A DNA stretch of 64,000 bases from CAWBYL01 sp963793025 (GCA_963793025.1 CAWBYL010000009.1:434001-498000); one strand, 5' to 3'; counted from the first letter of the stretch, positions 32,970-41,880 are shown. Program-made: numbers and translations. The notes: generated by a model not told the origin, from the letters alone.

Positions 32970-34414
32970 ACCGCGACGTGGAGCGCGCCTACCGCAGCCT
33001 GCCGACGACCGGTCCGATGGGCAACCGACGAGCAGTTGGCGATCGGGTCGATCTCCTCGCTCTGCTCCACCCCGACGAGCCCGTCGATCGCCCCCGAAGC
33101 GCCGAGAACGATCCGCCTCCCGAGAACGCTGAGCTCGACCTCACGGGACCGCAGGACGAGAACGCTCAGCTCGACCTGACGGGACCGCAGGACGAGAACG
33201 CTCAGCTCGATCTGACGGGTCAGCAGGACGAGAACGCTCAGCTCGATCTGACGGGACCGCAGGACGAGAACGCTCAGCTCGATCTGACGGGTCAGCAGGA
33301 CGAGAACGCTCAGCTCGACCTCACGGGACCGCAGGACGAGAACGCTCAGCTCGATCTGACGGGTCAGCAGGACGAGAACGCGCAGCTCGACCTGACGGGA
33401 ACGCAGGACGAGGCGGATCGGGGCCGCCCGCCGGAGGGGAGACCACCGGGCGCCGAGCGACCGGTCTCACCGTTCGCCCGATTGGTCGTGACTGCGCCGA
33501 TCCCGAAGCGGCGCCGACGATTCCGGCCACCGACGCTGCTGATCGCCGCGCTCGGCCTGATCGCCGTCATCGCCGTACTCGCCCTGCCCCGTTGGCTGGA
33601 CGAGAGCCGTGGGGCAGCCGGTGGGCCCGACGCCCAGGCCTTCGTCCGAGCGGCGGGCTGGCTCACCCAGAACCTCGAGTCCGGGGATCTCGCCCTGGCC
33701 GACGCGGGTGCACGAGCGGCATTGATCGACGAGGGCGTGTCCGCCGACCGTCTCGTCGATCCCCAGGCCCTCACCACGCCGACCGGAGGCACCAACCCCT
33801 GCTGTTCGTTCGTCATCGACAGCCCGAGCACCCGTACCGAGGCGGAGCAGGACGAGCTGGGCGCCGCCCTGGCCACCTCCGCACCGGTCGCCCGATTCCG
33901 CGACGGTGGCGCCCAGGTCGAGATCCGTCGGCTGGTCCCGCCCAGCGCGTCAGGGGCTGATCCCGCGGCCGCCACCGACGCGCGGGCCCGAGCGGGCCAG
34001 CAGCTCGCACAGAACAGCGCCCTGTCCTTCGAGGGCGATTCCCGGGACATGGCCGTCGCCGGCCGCGTCGACGAACGGCTCATGGCCCTGCTCGCCAGCC
34101 TCAGCAGCGACCACCGGATGACCATCGGAGCCTTCCCGCCCGTGATCGGCGAGGAGGACCTGGGGCTGCGTCGTGAAGTCGAGATCGTTGCCGTCGACGG
34201 GGTCGAAGTCACGCCTGGCGCCCCCGCCCCCAGCGACCTGTTGCGCTCGGCCCAGTCCCAGCAGGGCGTCTTCGCCCCCCGGCGCTCGGTCCTCGAACCG
34301 TCGGCGACCGGGTCCGACAGCTTCGTGATCCGCATCACCTACGACCTCCCGCTTCCGTCCGGTCCGTCCTCCGACGCCGCCGCCCCGTCCGTCGATCCCG
34401 AGGAGCTGCTGTGA
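32966..34414 (+). CDS. Single-pass membrane protein with eight 12-residue repeats
   Basis: 482 residues, not recognised as a known family. Residues 53-148 are eight copies of ENA(Q/E)LDLTG(P/Q/T)QD. Then comes a Pro/Arg-rich linker, the basic patch KRRRRFR at about 181-187, and one TM helix at 189-208 (TLLIAALGLIAVIAVLAL). The remaining 270 residues, with a TNPCCSF motif, would be outside by the positive-inside rule, so the acidic repeats would be cytoplasmic. Start GTG 32966 overlaps the leader ORF stop. It overlaps the DUF4397 gene by GTGA, so it is part of the sortase operon. Confidence 0.75.
   Translation: MNRDVERAYRSLPTTGPMGNRRAVGDRVDLLALLHPDEPVDRPRSAENDPPPENAELDLTGPQDENAQLDLTGPQDENAQLDLTGQQDENAQLDLTGPQDENAQLDLTGQQDENAQLDLTGPQDENAQLDLTGQQDENAQLDLTGTQDEADRGRPPEGRPPGAERPVSPFARLVVTAPIPKRRRRFRPPTLLIAALGLIAVIAVLALPRWLDESRGAAGGPDAQAFVRAAGWLTQNLESGDLALADAGARAALIDEGVSADRLVDPQALTTPTGGTNPCCSFVIDSPSTRTEAEQDELGAALATSAPVARFRDGGAQVEIRRLVPPSASGADPAAATDARARAGQQLAQNSALSFEGDSRDMAVAGRVDERLMALLASLSSDHRMTIGAFPPVIGEEDLGLRREVEIVAVDGVEVTPGAPAPSDLLRSAQSQQGVFAPRRSVLEPSATGSDSFVIRITYDLPLPSGPSSDAAAPSVDPEELL
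33122..33409 (+). repeat. Eight in-frame 36-bp tandem repeats (VNTR)
   Basis: Eight units of 36 bases beginning GAGAACGCT and ending CAGGAC. Units 3, 5 and 7 are identical to each other; the rest differ at a few positions, and the glycine-following residue alternates P, P, Q, P, Q, P, Q, T. The near identity at DNA level and the 72-base two-unit periodicity point to recent expansion by slippage or unequal crossing-over. Length change keeps the frame. Confidence 0.95.
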
Positions 34415-35292
34415 GCCCGTCTCGACGAGTCCGCCTTGTGGCCATGGTTGCCGCTCTCCTCGGCGCGACCGCCGTCGTGGCAGCCTCCCCCGCGCCGGCC
34501 GGGGCCCAGAGCACCCGGCCGGCCCAGATCCGACTGGCCCACTTCTCGCCCGACACCCAGGCCATGGACGTCTACGTCACCGGGTTCGACGGCCAGGAAC
34601 GACGCGTGCTCGACGGGTTGAGCTACTCGCAGGTGTCGCAGTACCTCGATCTCGACAGCGGCGTCTACGCCTTCAGCATGCGTCCCGCCGGAACCGACGC
34701 CACCACCCCGGCGGTGGTCACCGAATCGGCGGAGCTGGCCCCCGCCACCGCGTACACGTTCGCCGCGCTGGGCCCGTCGAAGAGTCTGGCCACCCAGTTG
34801 TTCGTCGACGACCTCACGCCTCCCCCGACCGGCCGGGCTGCGGTGCGCCTGGTCCACGCCACCTCCCGTGCCTCGGCCGTGACGGTCACCGCGATGAACG
34901 GACCGGTGCTGGCCGACGGCCTCGGGTTCGCGCAGGTCAGCGAGTACGCCATGGTCCCGGGCACTCCGTGGACCCTGGCCGTGACCGCCGACGACGGCAC
35001 GGCCCTGGCCCGCCAGACCTTCGAGCTCAGCGGTGGTCAGGTCGTCACCCTGGTGGTCGCCGACGACCCTGCCACCGACGGTGTCCGACTGGTGAGCGTG
35101 GTCGACGCCACCGGGACCAACCAGGCGGTCAGCGGAGGCTTGGACACCGGTGGCGGTGGGACAGCCACCAGGTTCGTCGATACGCCGGCCGCCGCCGGCC
35201 CGGCGGCGCTGGTCGTGGCCGCATCCCTCGTGGTCGGGCTGGGCCTGCTCGGCGTCCGCGTGCGACCGCGTCGGCGGGCGGCTCGTTCGTGA
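34411..35292 (+). CDS. DUF4397 secreted, membrane-anchored protein
   Basis: 293 residues. The signal peptide is at 1-33 (LVAMVAALLGATAVVA, then AGAQS). Two DUF4397-like beta-rich units follow, beginning QIRLAHFSPDTQAMDVYV and AVRLVHATSRASAVTV. The C-terminal TM helix at about 258-280 is followed by RPRRRAARS, a sorting-signal-like tail, although no LPxTG or LAxTG is visible. Start GTG 34411 overlaps the previous stop (GTGA). It is probably a surface protein handled with the sortase next door. Confidence 0.85.
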   Translation: MSPSRRVRLVAMVAALLGATAVVAASPAPAGAQSTRPAQIRLAHFSPDTQAMDVYVTGFDGQERRVLDGLSYSQVSQYLDLDSGVYAFSMRPAGTDATTPAVVTESAELAPATAYTFAALGPSKSLATQLFVDDLTPPPTGRAAVRLVHATSRASAVTVTAMNGPVLADGLGFAQVSEYAMVPGTPWTLAVTADDGTALARQTFELSGGQVVTLVVADDPATDGVRLVSVVDATGTNQAVSGGLDTGGGGTATRFVDTPAAAGPAALVVAASLVVGLGLLGVRVRPRRRAARS

Positions 35293-35975
35293 CCGGCGCC
35301 GGTCACCGGCGGCGACGAGCCTGCGTCGCCACGGTGATCGGGCTCGTGGGCACGTTCATCACGGTCGGGTGCTCCAGCCCGGTCGACTCCCACCCGGTCG
35401 CCGTCGAGTCGGCCTCCGGGGAGTCCACCGTCGTCACGGTGGCCCCGCCCAGTCCGAGCGGACCCGGCGGCGTCGCCCCGGCCGAGAGACCGTTGCCCGT
35501 CGGCGCCCGACCCACCGTCGAGATCGCGTCGTCGGCGCCGGTCGGCGTGCGCATCCCCCGCATCGGCATCACCAGCTCGCTCCAGGCCCTCGGCCTGAAC
35601 GAAGACTCGAGCATCCAGGCGCCCACCGAGTGGCAAGAAGCGGGATGGTTCGCGGCCGGCGTCGAGCCGGGCCAGCCCGGCCCGGCGGTGATCGCCGGTC
35701 ACGTCGACTCCGTCGACGGACCGGCCGTGTTCTACCGCGTGGACGAGCTGGTGCCCGGCGACGAGGTCCTCGTCGACCGAGCCGACGGATCGACGGTCCG
35801 GTTCCTGGTCACGGGCTCGGACCGCTTCCCGAAGGACGAGTTCCCGACCGAGGTGGTCTATGGGCCGGCGACGGGCCCAGAGCTGCGGCTGGTGACCTGC
35901 GGGGGTCCCTTCGACCGTTCGTCGGGCCACTACCGCCAGAACGTGGTCGTCTTCGCCGTCGCCGACGCAACCTGA
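35289..35975 (+). CDS. Class F sortase
   Basis: 228 residues. A hydrophobic N-terminal segment is followed by IPRIGITSSLQALGL, the catalytic His138 (AGHVDS), Cys204 (LVTCGG) and Arg216 (HYRQNVVVFA), which form the sortase triad. An ITVGC stretch at residue 28 resembles a lipobox, so it may be lipid-anchored. Sortases cleave a sorting motif and link the protein to an amine acceptor at the cell surface. Start GTG 35289 overlaps the DUF4397 stop (GTGA). It is the last gene of the operon. Confidence 0.9.
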   Translation: MTGAGHRRRRACVATVIGLVGTFITVGCSSPVDSHPVAVESASGESTVVTVAPPSPSGPGGVAPAERPLPVGARPTVEIASSAPVGVRIPRIGITSSLQALGLNEDSSIQAPTEWQEAGWFAAGVEPGQPGPAVIAGHVDSVDGPAVFYRVDELVPGDEVLVDRADGSTVRFLVTGSDRFPKDEFPTEVVYGPATGPELRLVTCGGPFDRSSGHYRQNVVVFAVADAT

Positions 35976-36113
35976 ACGACCGACCCCCGACCGACCCCAG
36001 GACCACCGGTCTCGTCCGTCGTGCTGCAGCGCGGTGGTGCGGACGGTACGGTCCCACGTCGTCGGCCTCGCCGAGGGGCCGACGGCACGAAACCGATCGA
36101 GGAGAGCCTTCTG

Positions 36114-36917
36114 ATGGCAGAACCGCTGGTGCTGGTGGAGGCCGACGGCCCCATTCTCATGGTCACCATCAACCGACCAGAGAAGAAGAACGCGGCCAAC
36201 GCCGAGGTCCTGTGTCGCCTGTACGACGCATGGGTGCGGCTCGACACCGACGACGACATACGGGTCGCCATCCTCACCGGCAAGGGCGACACCTTCTGCG
36301 CCGGCATGGACCTGGCCGAGATCGGGCGGCTCCGGGAAGGGGTCGTCGACAACGAGTGGCTGCAGCGCTTCAAGGACCAGCCCGAGGTGATCCTCGGGGG
36401 CTGGCTCAAGACCTACCGGCCGACCAAGCCGGTGATCCTCGCCGCCGAGGGCTACGCCCGGGCCGGCGGCACCGAGATCCTCCAGGGCACCGACATCCGG
36501 GTGGCCGGGGAGTCGGCCGTCTTCGGCGTCACCGAGGTCCAGCGGGGGCTGTTCCCGATGGCCGGGTCAGCCGTCCGGTTGCGCCGCCAGGTGAGCTACG
36601 CCATCGCCGCCGAGATGCTGCTCACCGGCGAGGACATGCCCGCCCAGCGGGCCTACGACCTCGGCCTCGTCAACTACGTCGTGCCCGACGGCCAGGCGGT
36701 CGCCAAGGCCCGAGAGATCGCCGACCGGATCGCCCGCAACGGCCCACTCGCGGTGAAGGCCATCCTGGCGACGCTGCGCCAGACCGACGCCATGACCGAG
36801 GCCGAGGCCTTCACCATCGAGATGGCCGAGGGCAGCAAGGTCATGCAGTCCAAGGACGCCGCCGAGGGACCGCGGGCCTTCCTCGAGAAGCGCGACCCGG
36901 TGTTCACCGGCACCTGA
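36114..36917 (+). CDS. Enoyl-CoA hydratase/isomerase (crotonase)
   Basis: 267 residues. VTINRPEKKNAANAEVL, AGMDLAEI (oxyanion hole), RAGGTEILQG with the first Glu, and VTEVQRGLFP with the second give a complete crotonase core. It hydrates 2-enoyl-CoA or a related substrate. ATG 36114 follows GAGGAGAG. The SDR at 36986 starts 68 bases downstream on the same strand, so a two-gene beta-oxidation unit is likely. A TACGGT element lies about 60 bases upstream. Confidence 0.88.
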   Translation: MAEPLVLVEADGPILMVTINRPEKKNAANAEVLCRLYDAWVRLDTDDDIRVAILTGKGDTFCAGMDLAEIGRLREGVVDNEWLQRFKDQPEVILGGWLKTYRPTKPVILAAEGYARAGGTEILQGTDIRVAGESAVFGVTEVQRGLFPMAGSAVRLRRQVSYAIAAEMLLTGEDMPAQRAYDLGLVNYVVPDGQAVAKAREIADRIARNGPLAVKAILATLRQTDAMTEAEAFTIEMAEGSKVMQSKDAAEGPRAFLEKRDPVFTGT

Positions 36918-36985
36918 CCGATGGGAGCCGTCACCGCGAAGCCCGGTAGGTTCGAACGCGTGCTCGCACCGGCGGGCCGAGGGGG

Positions 36986-37780
36986 ATGACGATGATTTCC
37001 GATCTGTTCCGGCTCGATGGCAAGACCGCGGTCGTGTCCGCGGCCGGTAGAGGGATCGGCGCCCGCATCGCCACGGCGTTCGCCGAGGTCGGCGCCGACG
37101 TGGTCATCGGCGCCCGCAGCGCCGACCAGCTCGCCGAGGTGGCCGCCCAGATCGAGGCGGTCGGGCGGCGGGCCATCGTCGTCACCGGCGACCTGCGCAC
37201 CCGTGACGGCATGGCCGAGCTCGTCGACGCGGCCACGAGCGACCTCGGCGGGATCGACATCGTGGTCAACAACGCCGGGGGCACCATGCCCCAGGCGTTC
37301 ATGGACACCACCGAGGCGGCCTTCGACGAGGCCCTGCGCTGGAACGTCACCACCGCGTTCAACCTCACCCAGCTCGCGGTCCCCCACATGGTGGAGCGAG
37401 GCGGTGGATCGGTCATCAACATCACCTCGGTGGCCGGCAGCTTCTCCAGCCGGGGCTTCGCTGCCTACGGCACGGCGAAGGGTGCCCTGCTCAAGCTGAC
37501 CCGTCACATGGCCATGGACCTCTCACCCAGGATCCGGGTGAACTCGATCTCCCCCGGCTCGATCATGACCTCGGCCCTGGACATGGTGCTGCAGATGCCG
37601 GAGATCGAGAAGGCCATGATCGACGCCACCCCGCTCGGTCGGCTCGGGACCGTCGACGACATCGCCGCCGCCGCCGTCTACCTCGCCTCCGACGCCGGGA
37701 GCTACGTCACCGGACGCGACATCCGCGTGGACGGCGGTATCGAGGCCAGCAACCTCGAGATGCCGATTCCCGACCTGTAG
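36986..37780 (+). CDS. Short-chain dehydrogenase (FabG-like)
   Basis: 264 residues. SAAGRGIG as the nucleotide-binding turn (the usual first T/G replaced), NNAGGTM at about 92, Ser in NITSVAGS and YGTAKGALLKLT with Tyr/Lys complete the SDR site. It is likely a 3-hydroxyacyl-CoA or keto reductase paired with the crotonase upstream. ATG 36992, with GAGGGGG 9 bases before it, is a better-spaced alternative start. Confidence 0.85.
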   Translation: MTMISDLFRLDGKTAVVSAAGRGIGARIATAFAEVGADVVIGARSADQLAEVAAQIEAVGRRAIVVTGDLRTRDGMAELVDAATSDLGGIDIVVNNAGGTMPQAFMDTTEAAFDEALRWNVTTAFNLTQLAVPHMVERGGGSVINITSVAGSFSSRGFAAYGTAKGALLKLTRHMAMDLSPRIRVNSISPGSIMTSALDMVLQMPEIEKAMIDATPLGRLGTVDDIAAAAVYLASDAGSYVTGRDIRVDGGIEASNLEMPIPDL

Positions 37781-37805
37781 ACCGCGGCGCCCGGAGTGCG
37801 GTGGT

Positions 37806-37849
37806 GAAGCGAGCAGGCCCCGGTGCTCCCTCTGGGGCCGGCTCGCTTC
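37806..37849. terminator. Strong two-tier hairpin between convergent genes
   Basis: GAAGCGAGC/GCTCGCTTC outer arms (9 bp) enclose GGCCCC/GGGGCC inner arms (6 bp), with single unpaired bases between and a 12-base loop. It lies 25 bases after the SDR stop and faces the end of the convergent TfoX-like gene; a bidirectional terminator without a U-tract is likely. Confidence 0.65.
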
Positions 37850-37985
37850 GGGTGGACCTGCGACCGTTCGGGTTCGGTCAGGCGCCGGGCTGGGAGACGT
37901 TCCGGCGCTAGCTACGGGTGCCACCCTGCACATCGACCCCACCGGGCTCGAACTTGACCGCCGAACCCGTCCACCCTCCGAACGG

Positions 37986-38339
37986 TCAGCGTCGCTTCGC
38001 CGTTGGGGGCTTGGGCGGCAGTGACCGCACGTAGTCGGCTCCGAGGCGCACCCACCGATCGAGCTGGCGCCGGGTGGTGAGGTCGGCGGCGGCGACGCGC
38101 AGCCACCCGCGCATCGGCCGGCCCTTCATCACCGCGCGCTCCGCCGTCGACCGGGCCACCAACGCCTCGGAGCGGTCCGGGTCGACCCGTAGGAGCACGC
38201 CGCCCTCACCGCTGGCGGCGATGGCGAGGTGGCCCCCGAGCAGGAAGGCCAGCCCTCCGAACATCTTCCGCTCGGTCAGATCGGGGTCGTCGGCGAGGAG
38301 GTCCCGGATCCGCTCGGCGAGCGCTTCGTCGTAGGCCAT
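37986..38339 (-). CDS. TfoX N-terminal-domain protein
   Basis: 117 residues. LAERIRDLLADDPDLTERKMFGGLAFLLGGH is the TfoX_N opening, with RVDPDRSEAL and the C-terminal DRWVRLGADYVRSLPPK. TfoX regulates competence in gammaproteobacteria; stand-alone TfoX_N proteins in actinobacteria have no known role. It lies 42 bases downstream of the crotonase at 38382 on the same strand. Confidence 0.85.
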   Translation of the reverse strand: MAYDEALAERIRDLLADDPDLTERKMFGGLAFLLGGHLAIAASGEGGVLLRVDPDRSEALVARSTAERAVMKGRPMRGWLRVAAADLTTRRQLDRWVRLGADYVRSLPPKPPTAKRR

Positions 38340-38381
38340 CTGACGATCCTAGGAACCGTCCGCTCCCCGCGCGGCGATCGT

Positions 38382-39194
38382 TCACGTGCCGGTGAAGTCG
38401 GGCGCACGCTTCTCGATGAAGGCCTTCATGCCCTCCTTGGCGTCGTTGCTCCGGGTCACCCTGCTGGCGTACCCGCCCTCGATGGCCCGGGCCTCGCTCT
38501 CCGGCAGCCAGCCCGTCTCGACGGCGGAGGCCTTGCTGGCCGCCACCGACAGCGGTCCGTTGGCGGCGATGATCCCGGCGATCTCGTGACCCTTGGCCAA
38601 GCCCTCGCCCTCGGGGACGACGTGGGTGACGAGCCCCCACCGCAACGCCTCTTCGGCGTCGAGGATGCGTCCGGTGATCAACATCTCCAGGGCCACCGCG
38701 TAGGGGATCTGCCGCTTGAGGCGCATCGTGGACCCGGCTCCGGCGATGAGACCTCGCCGCGCCTCCGGCACGCCGAAGCGAGCCTGCTCCTCGGCGATCC
38801 GGATGTCGGTCTGCTGGAGCATCTCGCAGCCTCCACCCATGCAGTCACCGTTGACCACGGCGATGATGGGGGTGCGCAGCCAGTCCGACAGGAGAAGTCC
38901 CCGACCGATGATGGACATGTCGTCCATCGCCCGCTTCTCGTTCTCGGTGGGCTCCGACGAGCGGTTGCCGGCCATCCAGCCGGAGTCGAGGTCACCGCCC
39001 ACGCAGTACGCCCCGTCGGCGCCGGTGAGGATGACGGATCGGATGGTGTCGTCGGCGTCGACCGCCTCCCACGCGTCGGCCAGGCGCACGATCATGTCGA
39101 GCGACAGTGCGTTGCGGCGTGCCGGACGGTTCATGGTCAGGACCACCGTGGGGCCCTGCCGGTCGTAGATGAGGCTCGCCTCGTCGGGGGTCAT
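38382..39194 (-). CDS. Enoyl-CoA hydratase/isomerase (crotonase)
   Basis: 270 residues. LTMNRPARRNALSLDMIVRL, VGGDLDSGW (oxyanion region), MGGGCEMLQQTDIRIAEE with Glu, and VPEARRGLIAGAGSTM give the crotonase fold. ATG 39194 is used, with AAGGAC shortly upstream; the longer open frame is a shadow of the epoxide hydrolase. It shares 45-50 percent-style motifs with the crotonase at 36114 by eye and may be a divergent paralogue. It acts on 2-enoyl-CoA or a ring-opened analogue. Confidence 0.85.
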   Translation of the reverse strand: MTPDEASLIYDRQGPTVVLTMNRPARRNALSLDMIVRLADAWEAVDADDTIRSVILTGADGAYCVGGDLDSGWMAGNRSSEPTENEKRAMDDMSIIGRGLLLSDWLRTPIIAVVNGDCMGGGCEMLQQTDIRIAEEQARFGVPEARRGLIAGAGSTMRLKRQIPYAVALEMLITGRILDAEEALRWGLVTHVVPEGEGLAKGHEIAGIIAANGPLSVAASKASAVETGWLPESEARAIEGGYASRVTRSNDAKEGMKAFIEKRAPDFTGT

Positions 39195-39233
39195 CGCAGT
39201 CGTCCTTGGTCGGTTGGGCCCCACCCGGGCGAA

Positions 39234-39275
39234 CGATGCGCCGGGAGCGCGCCCGGGCACGCGGGAGGCGCATCG
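39234..39275. repeat. Dispersed 42-base palindromic repeat, copy 2
   Basis: Outer arms CGATGCGC and GCGCATCG identical to copy 1 at 19618 and at the same spacing, with a central CGCGCCCGGGCACGCG core. It lies 25 bases past the stop codon of the epoxide hydrolase. Two copies at equivalent 3' positions imply a family. Confidence 0.65.
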
Positions 39276-39300
39276 AAAGGGTCGGGAGGAGGGGGATGGC

Positions 39301-40446
39301 TCATCGGCGGGTCCGGAAGAAGGCGCGCACGTCGTCGAGAAGCAGGTCGGGCTCCTCGAGGGCGGCGAAGTGCCCGCCCCGGTCGAACTCGCTCCACTGC
39401 ACCAGGTCGTTGTCGCGTTCCACCCAGCGGCGGCGGGCGAACACGATCTCCTTCGGGAAGCTGGCCACACCGAGGGGAACGTCCTTCGTCGGTGGCGTGC
39501 GAGCGGCACCCGACCGTAGGGACTCGTAGTACATGCGCGCCGAGCTCCCACCGGTGCCGGTGAACCAGTAGATCGAGACGTTGGTCAAGAGGTCGTCGAT
39601 CGGAACCGCGCTCTCGATGGTGCCGTCGTTGTCGGTCCACGCCCAGAACTTCTCGGCGATCCACGACAGCAGCGCCACGGGCGAGTCGACCAGCCCGTAG
39701 GCCAGGGTCTGGGGCCGGGTCGACTGGATGGCGACGTAGCCGCTCCCGGTCGTGAGGTAGTCCTGCATGCGGGCCATGGCCGCCGTCTCCCGCTCGGTCA
39801 GGTCGGCGAGGTCGTCGGGCTCCCCCGGCGGCCCCGCCGCGATCATGTTGACGTGGACGCCGGTCAGGTGGGCGGCGTCGAGATCGGCGATGTGTCTGGT
39901 CACCATCGAACCCCAGTCACCGCCCTGGGCTCCGTACCGCTCGTACCCCAGGCCCGCCATCAGCTCCACGAACGCGGCCGCGGTGCGGCGCACGTCCCAG
40001 CCCTCGTCCGCCGTCGGACCCGAGAATCCGTAGCCGGGTAGCGACGGCACCACGACGTCGAACGCGTCGTCCGCCGATCCGCCGTGGGCGACCGGGTCGG
40101 TCAACGGCCCGATCAGGTGGGTGAACTCGTGGACGGACCCGGGCCAGCCGTGGGTGAGGATCAGCGGGAGGGCGTCGGGTTCCTTCGACCGGACGTGCAC
40201 GAAGTGGATCCGCTGGCCGTCGATGGTGGTGGTGAACTGGGAGAAGGCGTTGAGCTCCGCTTCGTGCCGGCGCCAGTCGTAACCACCCGCCCAGTGCTCG
40301 GCCATGGGGCGCAGCGCGGAGACGTCGGCGCCGTAGGTCCAGCCCGAGTGCGGGAGCTGGTCCGGCCACCGAGTGGCCTCGATCCGCCGCGCCAGGTCGG
40401 TGAGCTCAGCGTCGGGGACGGCGATGCGAAAAGGAGCGATCTCCAC
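39301..40446 (-). CDS. Epoxide hydrolase (EphX/EHN-type alpha/beta hydrolase)
   Basis: 381 residues. The N-terminal EHN lid (PFRIAVPDAELTDLARRIEATRWPD), HGWPGS at 99-104, the nucleophile Asp177 in GGDWGS, and GGHFAALEEPDLL with the catalytic His near the C-terminus are all present. It opens epoxides with water by a two-step ester mechanism. GTG 40446 gives the full lid. It lies downstream of a gap that holds nothing else, so it may be monocistronic. Confidence 0.88.
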   Translation of the reverse strand: MEIAPFRIAVPDAELTDLARRIEATRWPDQLPHSGWTYGADVSALRPMAEHWAGGYDWRRHEAELNAFSQFTTTIDGQRIHFVHVRSKEPDALPLILTHGWPGSVHEFTHLIGPLTDPVAHGGSADDAFDVVVPSLPGYGFSGPTADEGWDVRRTAAAFVELMAGLGYERYGAQGGDWGSMVTRHIADLDAAHLTGVHVNMIAAGPPGEPDDLADLTERETAAMARMQDYLTTGSGYVAIQSTRPQTLAYGLVDSPVALLSWIAEKFWAWTDNDGTIESAVPIDDLLTNVSIYWFTGTGGSSARMYYESLRSGAARTPPTKDVPLGVASFPKEIVFARRRWVERDNDLVQWSEFDRGGHFAALEEPDLLLDDVRAFFRTRR

Positions 40447-40542
40447 GTCAGCAGCCCCCCCGTGCGACGGCGGCCCACGCCGATCCGGTCATCGACTCGA
40501 TCATTCCCTGCCCCCCGTGGCGGTGATTGCGCTCGACTGATC

Positions 40543-41880
40543 CTAGGGATGATCGGCGGGTTGCTCGACCGGGAGGGGACCGAAGCGCTTGACGTAGGCC
40601 TCCTCGACCATCTCCCGATCAGCCCGGACGAGGTCGGCGGAGGACGCACCGGCGACCACCAGGCGAGCCTGGCGCACGAGGGCCTCGCCGCGACTGTCGA
40701 GCCCCGGGGGGATGGCGACCATGAGCAGTTCCAGCGACTCGAGGAGGTAGACGCACACGCTCGGGAGCGAGGCCGCAGCGTGGCGCACCTCGTCGAACGC
40801 AAGCCGGATCAGGTCGTCGTGGGTCAGCTGCTGGAGCAGGACCACCCGACCGGAGCCGTCCTCGTTCGATCGCAGCAGCGACGGCGGATCCCGCCGCAGC
40901 AGCTCAGCCAGGACGGCGGCGCTGTGGAAGATGGCGTCCTGGGCGGTGGTTGGATCGTTGATTCCCGGTGACAACGCCTTGAGCGCCACGTCGGCGAGCT
41001 GACGCAGACCGAACGAGACGTCTTGTTGCATCGTGCGGGTGTCGCCGATCGACAGCGCCGACCGGACCTCGTGGGCCAGATCGTCGGCGTCGTCGGGCAC
41101 GAAGGAGGTGCCGCAGATCGGTGTGCCCTCGATGGCATAGCGGCCGGGGTAGGCATCGACCCACATGCTGTGCCCTGCGGGTACGCATCGGGTGAGATGC
41201 TCGATGTCGAGCTGTTGGACCCAACCGTTGCGGTCGAACCGGACGGTGTGGGCGGTCTCCGAAGGCCGGTGCGGGCGTTCCCACGGCTCGTCGGGGGGTT
41301 CGGCCACCGTCCACTCCCGTCGGATCTGACGGACAGCCTCGTCCTGGACGTCGTCGAGGATGTTGCTGATGTCCATCGAGTGGGCGCTGTGGTTGATGAA
41401 GGCCACGATGGCCAGGATCGTGAGGATGCCCAACACGACCGCGACGGCGACCGAGAGGTTCGGGATGACCGCGTCGCCCCCCTCCTCCAGCGCGGACCGC
41501 ACCGAGCGCAACACCACCAGGCAGTAGGTGAAGGTCCCCACCACCAGGCCCATGACCCGCTTGTTGAACGGGTCTCGGAACAGCGTGTGCACGACGCGGG
41601 GCGAGTACTGGTTCGACGCCTGCTGGATGATCAGCAGCGACACCGAGAAGGCGATGGCGGCGAACGAGATGGTGGCGCCGGCGACGGTGCTGAGCAGCGA
41701 TCGGGCGCTGTCGACGGTGGAGGTGAACCCCAGGGGCAGGTCAGCGCCGTTGTTCTCGAGGGCGCTGTCGATGCCGATGGTCACCGCGGCCAGCACTATG
41801 GCGATCACCACGCCCATCATCGGGATGAGGAAGAGGCTCGCCCTCGAGCGCTCGGAGAGGGCGGCCAGACGCAGCTTCAT
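40543..41880 (-). CDS. DUF2254 integral membrane protein
   Basis: 445 residues. Four hydrophobic segments lie in the first 165 residues, with the family motifs ISFAAIAFSVSLLIIQQASNQYSPR and INHSAHSMDIS, followed by a soluble C-terminal domain with DVALKALSPGINDPTTA. The family is unannotated. ATG 41880 is preceded 6 bases upstream by CAGGCT, a weak leaderless -10. It lies 51 bases downstream of the MscS gene, same strand. Confidence 0.82.
   Translation of the reverse strand: MKLRLAALSERSRASLFLIPMMGVVIAIVLAAVTIGIDSALENNGADLPLGFTSTVDSARSLLSTVAGATISFAAIAFSVSLLIIQQASNQYSPRVVHTLFRDPFNKRVMGLVVGTFTYCLVVLRSVRSALEEGGDAVIPNLSVAVAVVLGILTILAIVAFINHSAHSMDISNILDDVQDEAVRQIRREWTVAEPPDEPWERPHRPSETAHTVRFDRNGWVQQLDIEHLTRCVPAGHSMWVDAYPGRYAIEGTPICGTSFVPDDADDLAHEVRSALSIGDTRTMQQDVSFGLRQLADVALKALSPGINDPTTAQDAIFHSAAVLAELLRRDPPSLLRSNEDGSGRVVLLQQLTHDDLIRLAFDEVRHAAASLPSVCVYLLESLELLMVAIPPGLDSRGEALVRQARLVVAGASSADLVRADREMVEEAYVKRFGPLPVEQPADHP

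Noticed and set aside
33122..33409. CRISPR-like repeat array
   Set aside because: The repeats are head-to-tail 36-mers with no spacers and lie in frame inside a coding region.
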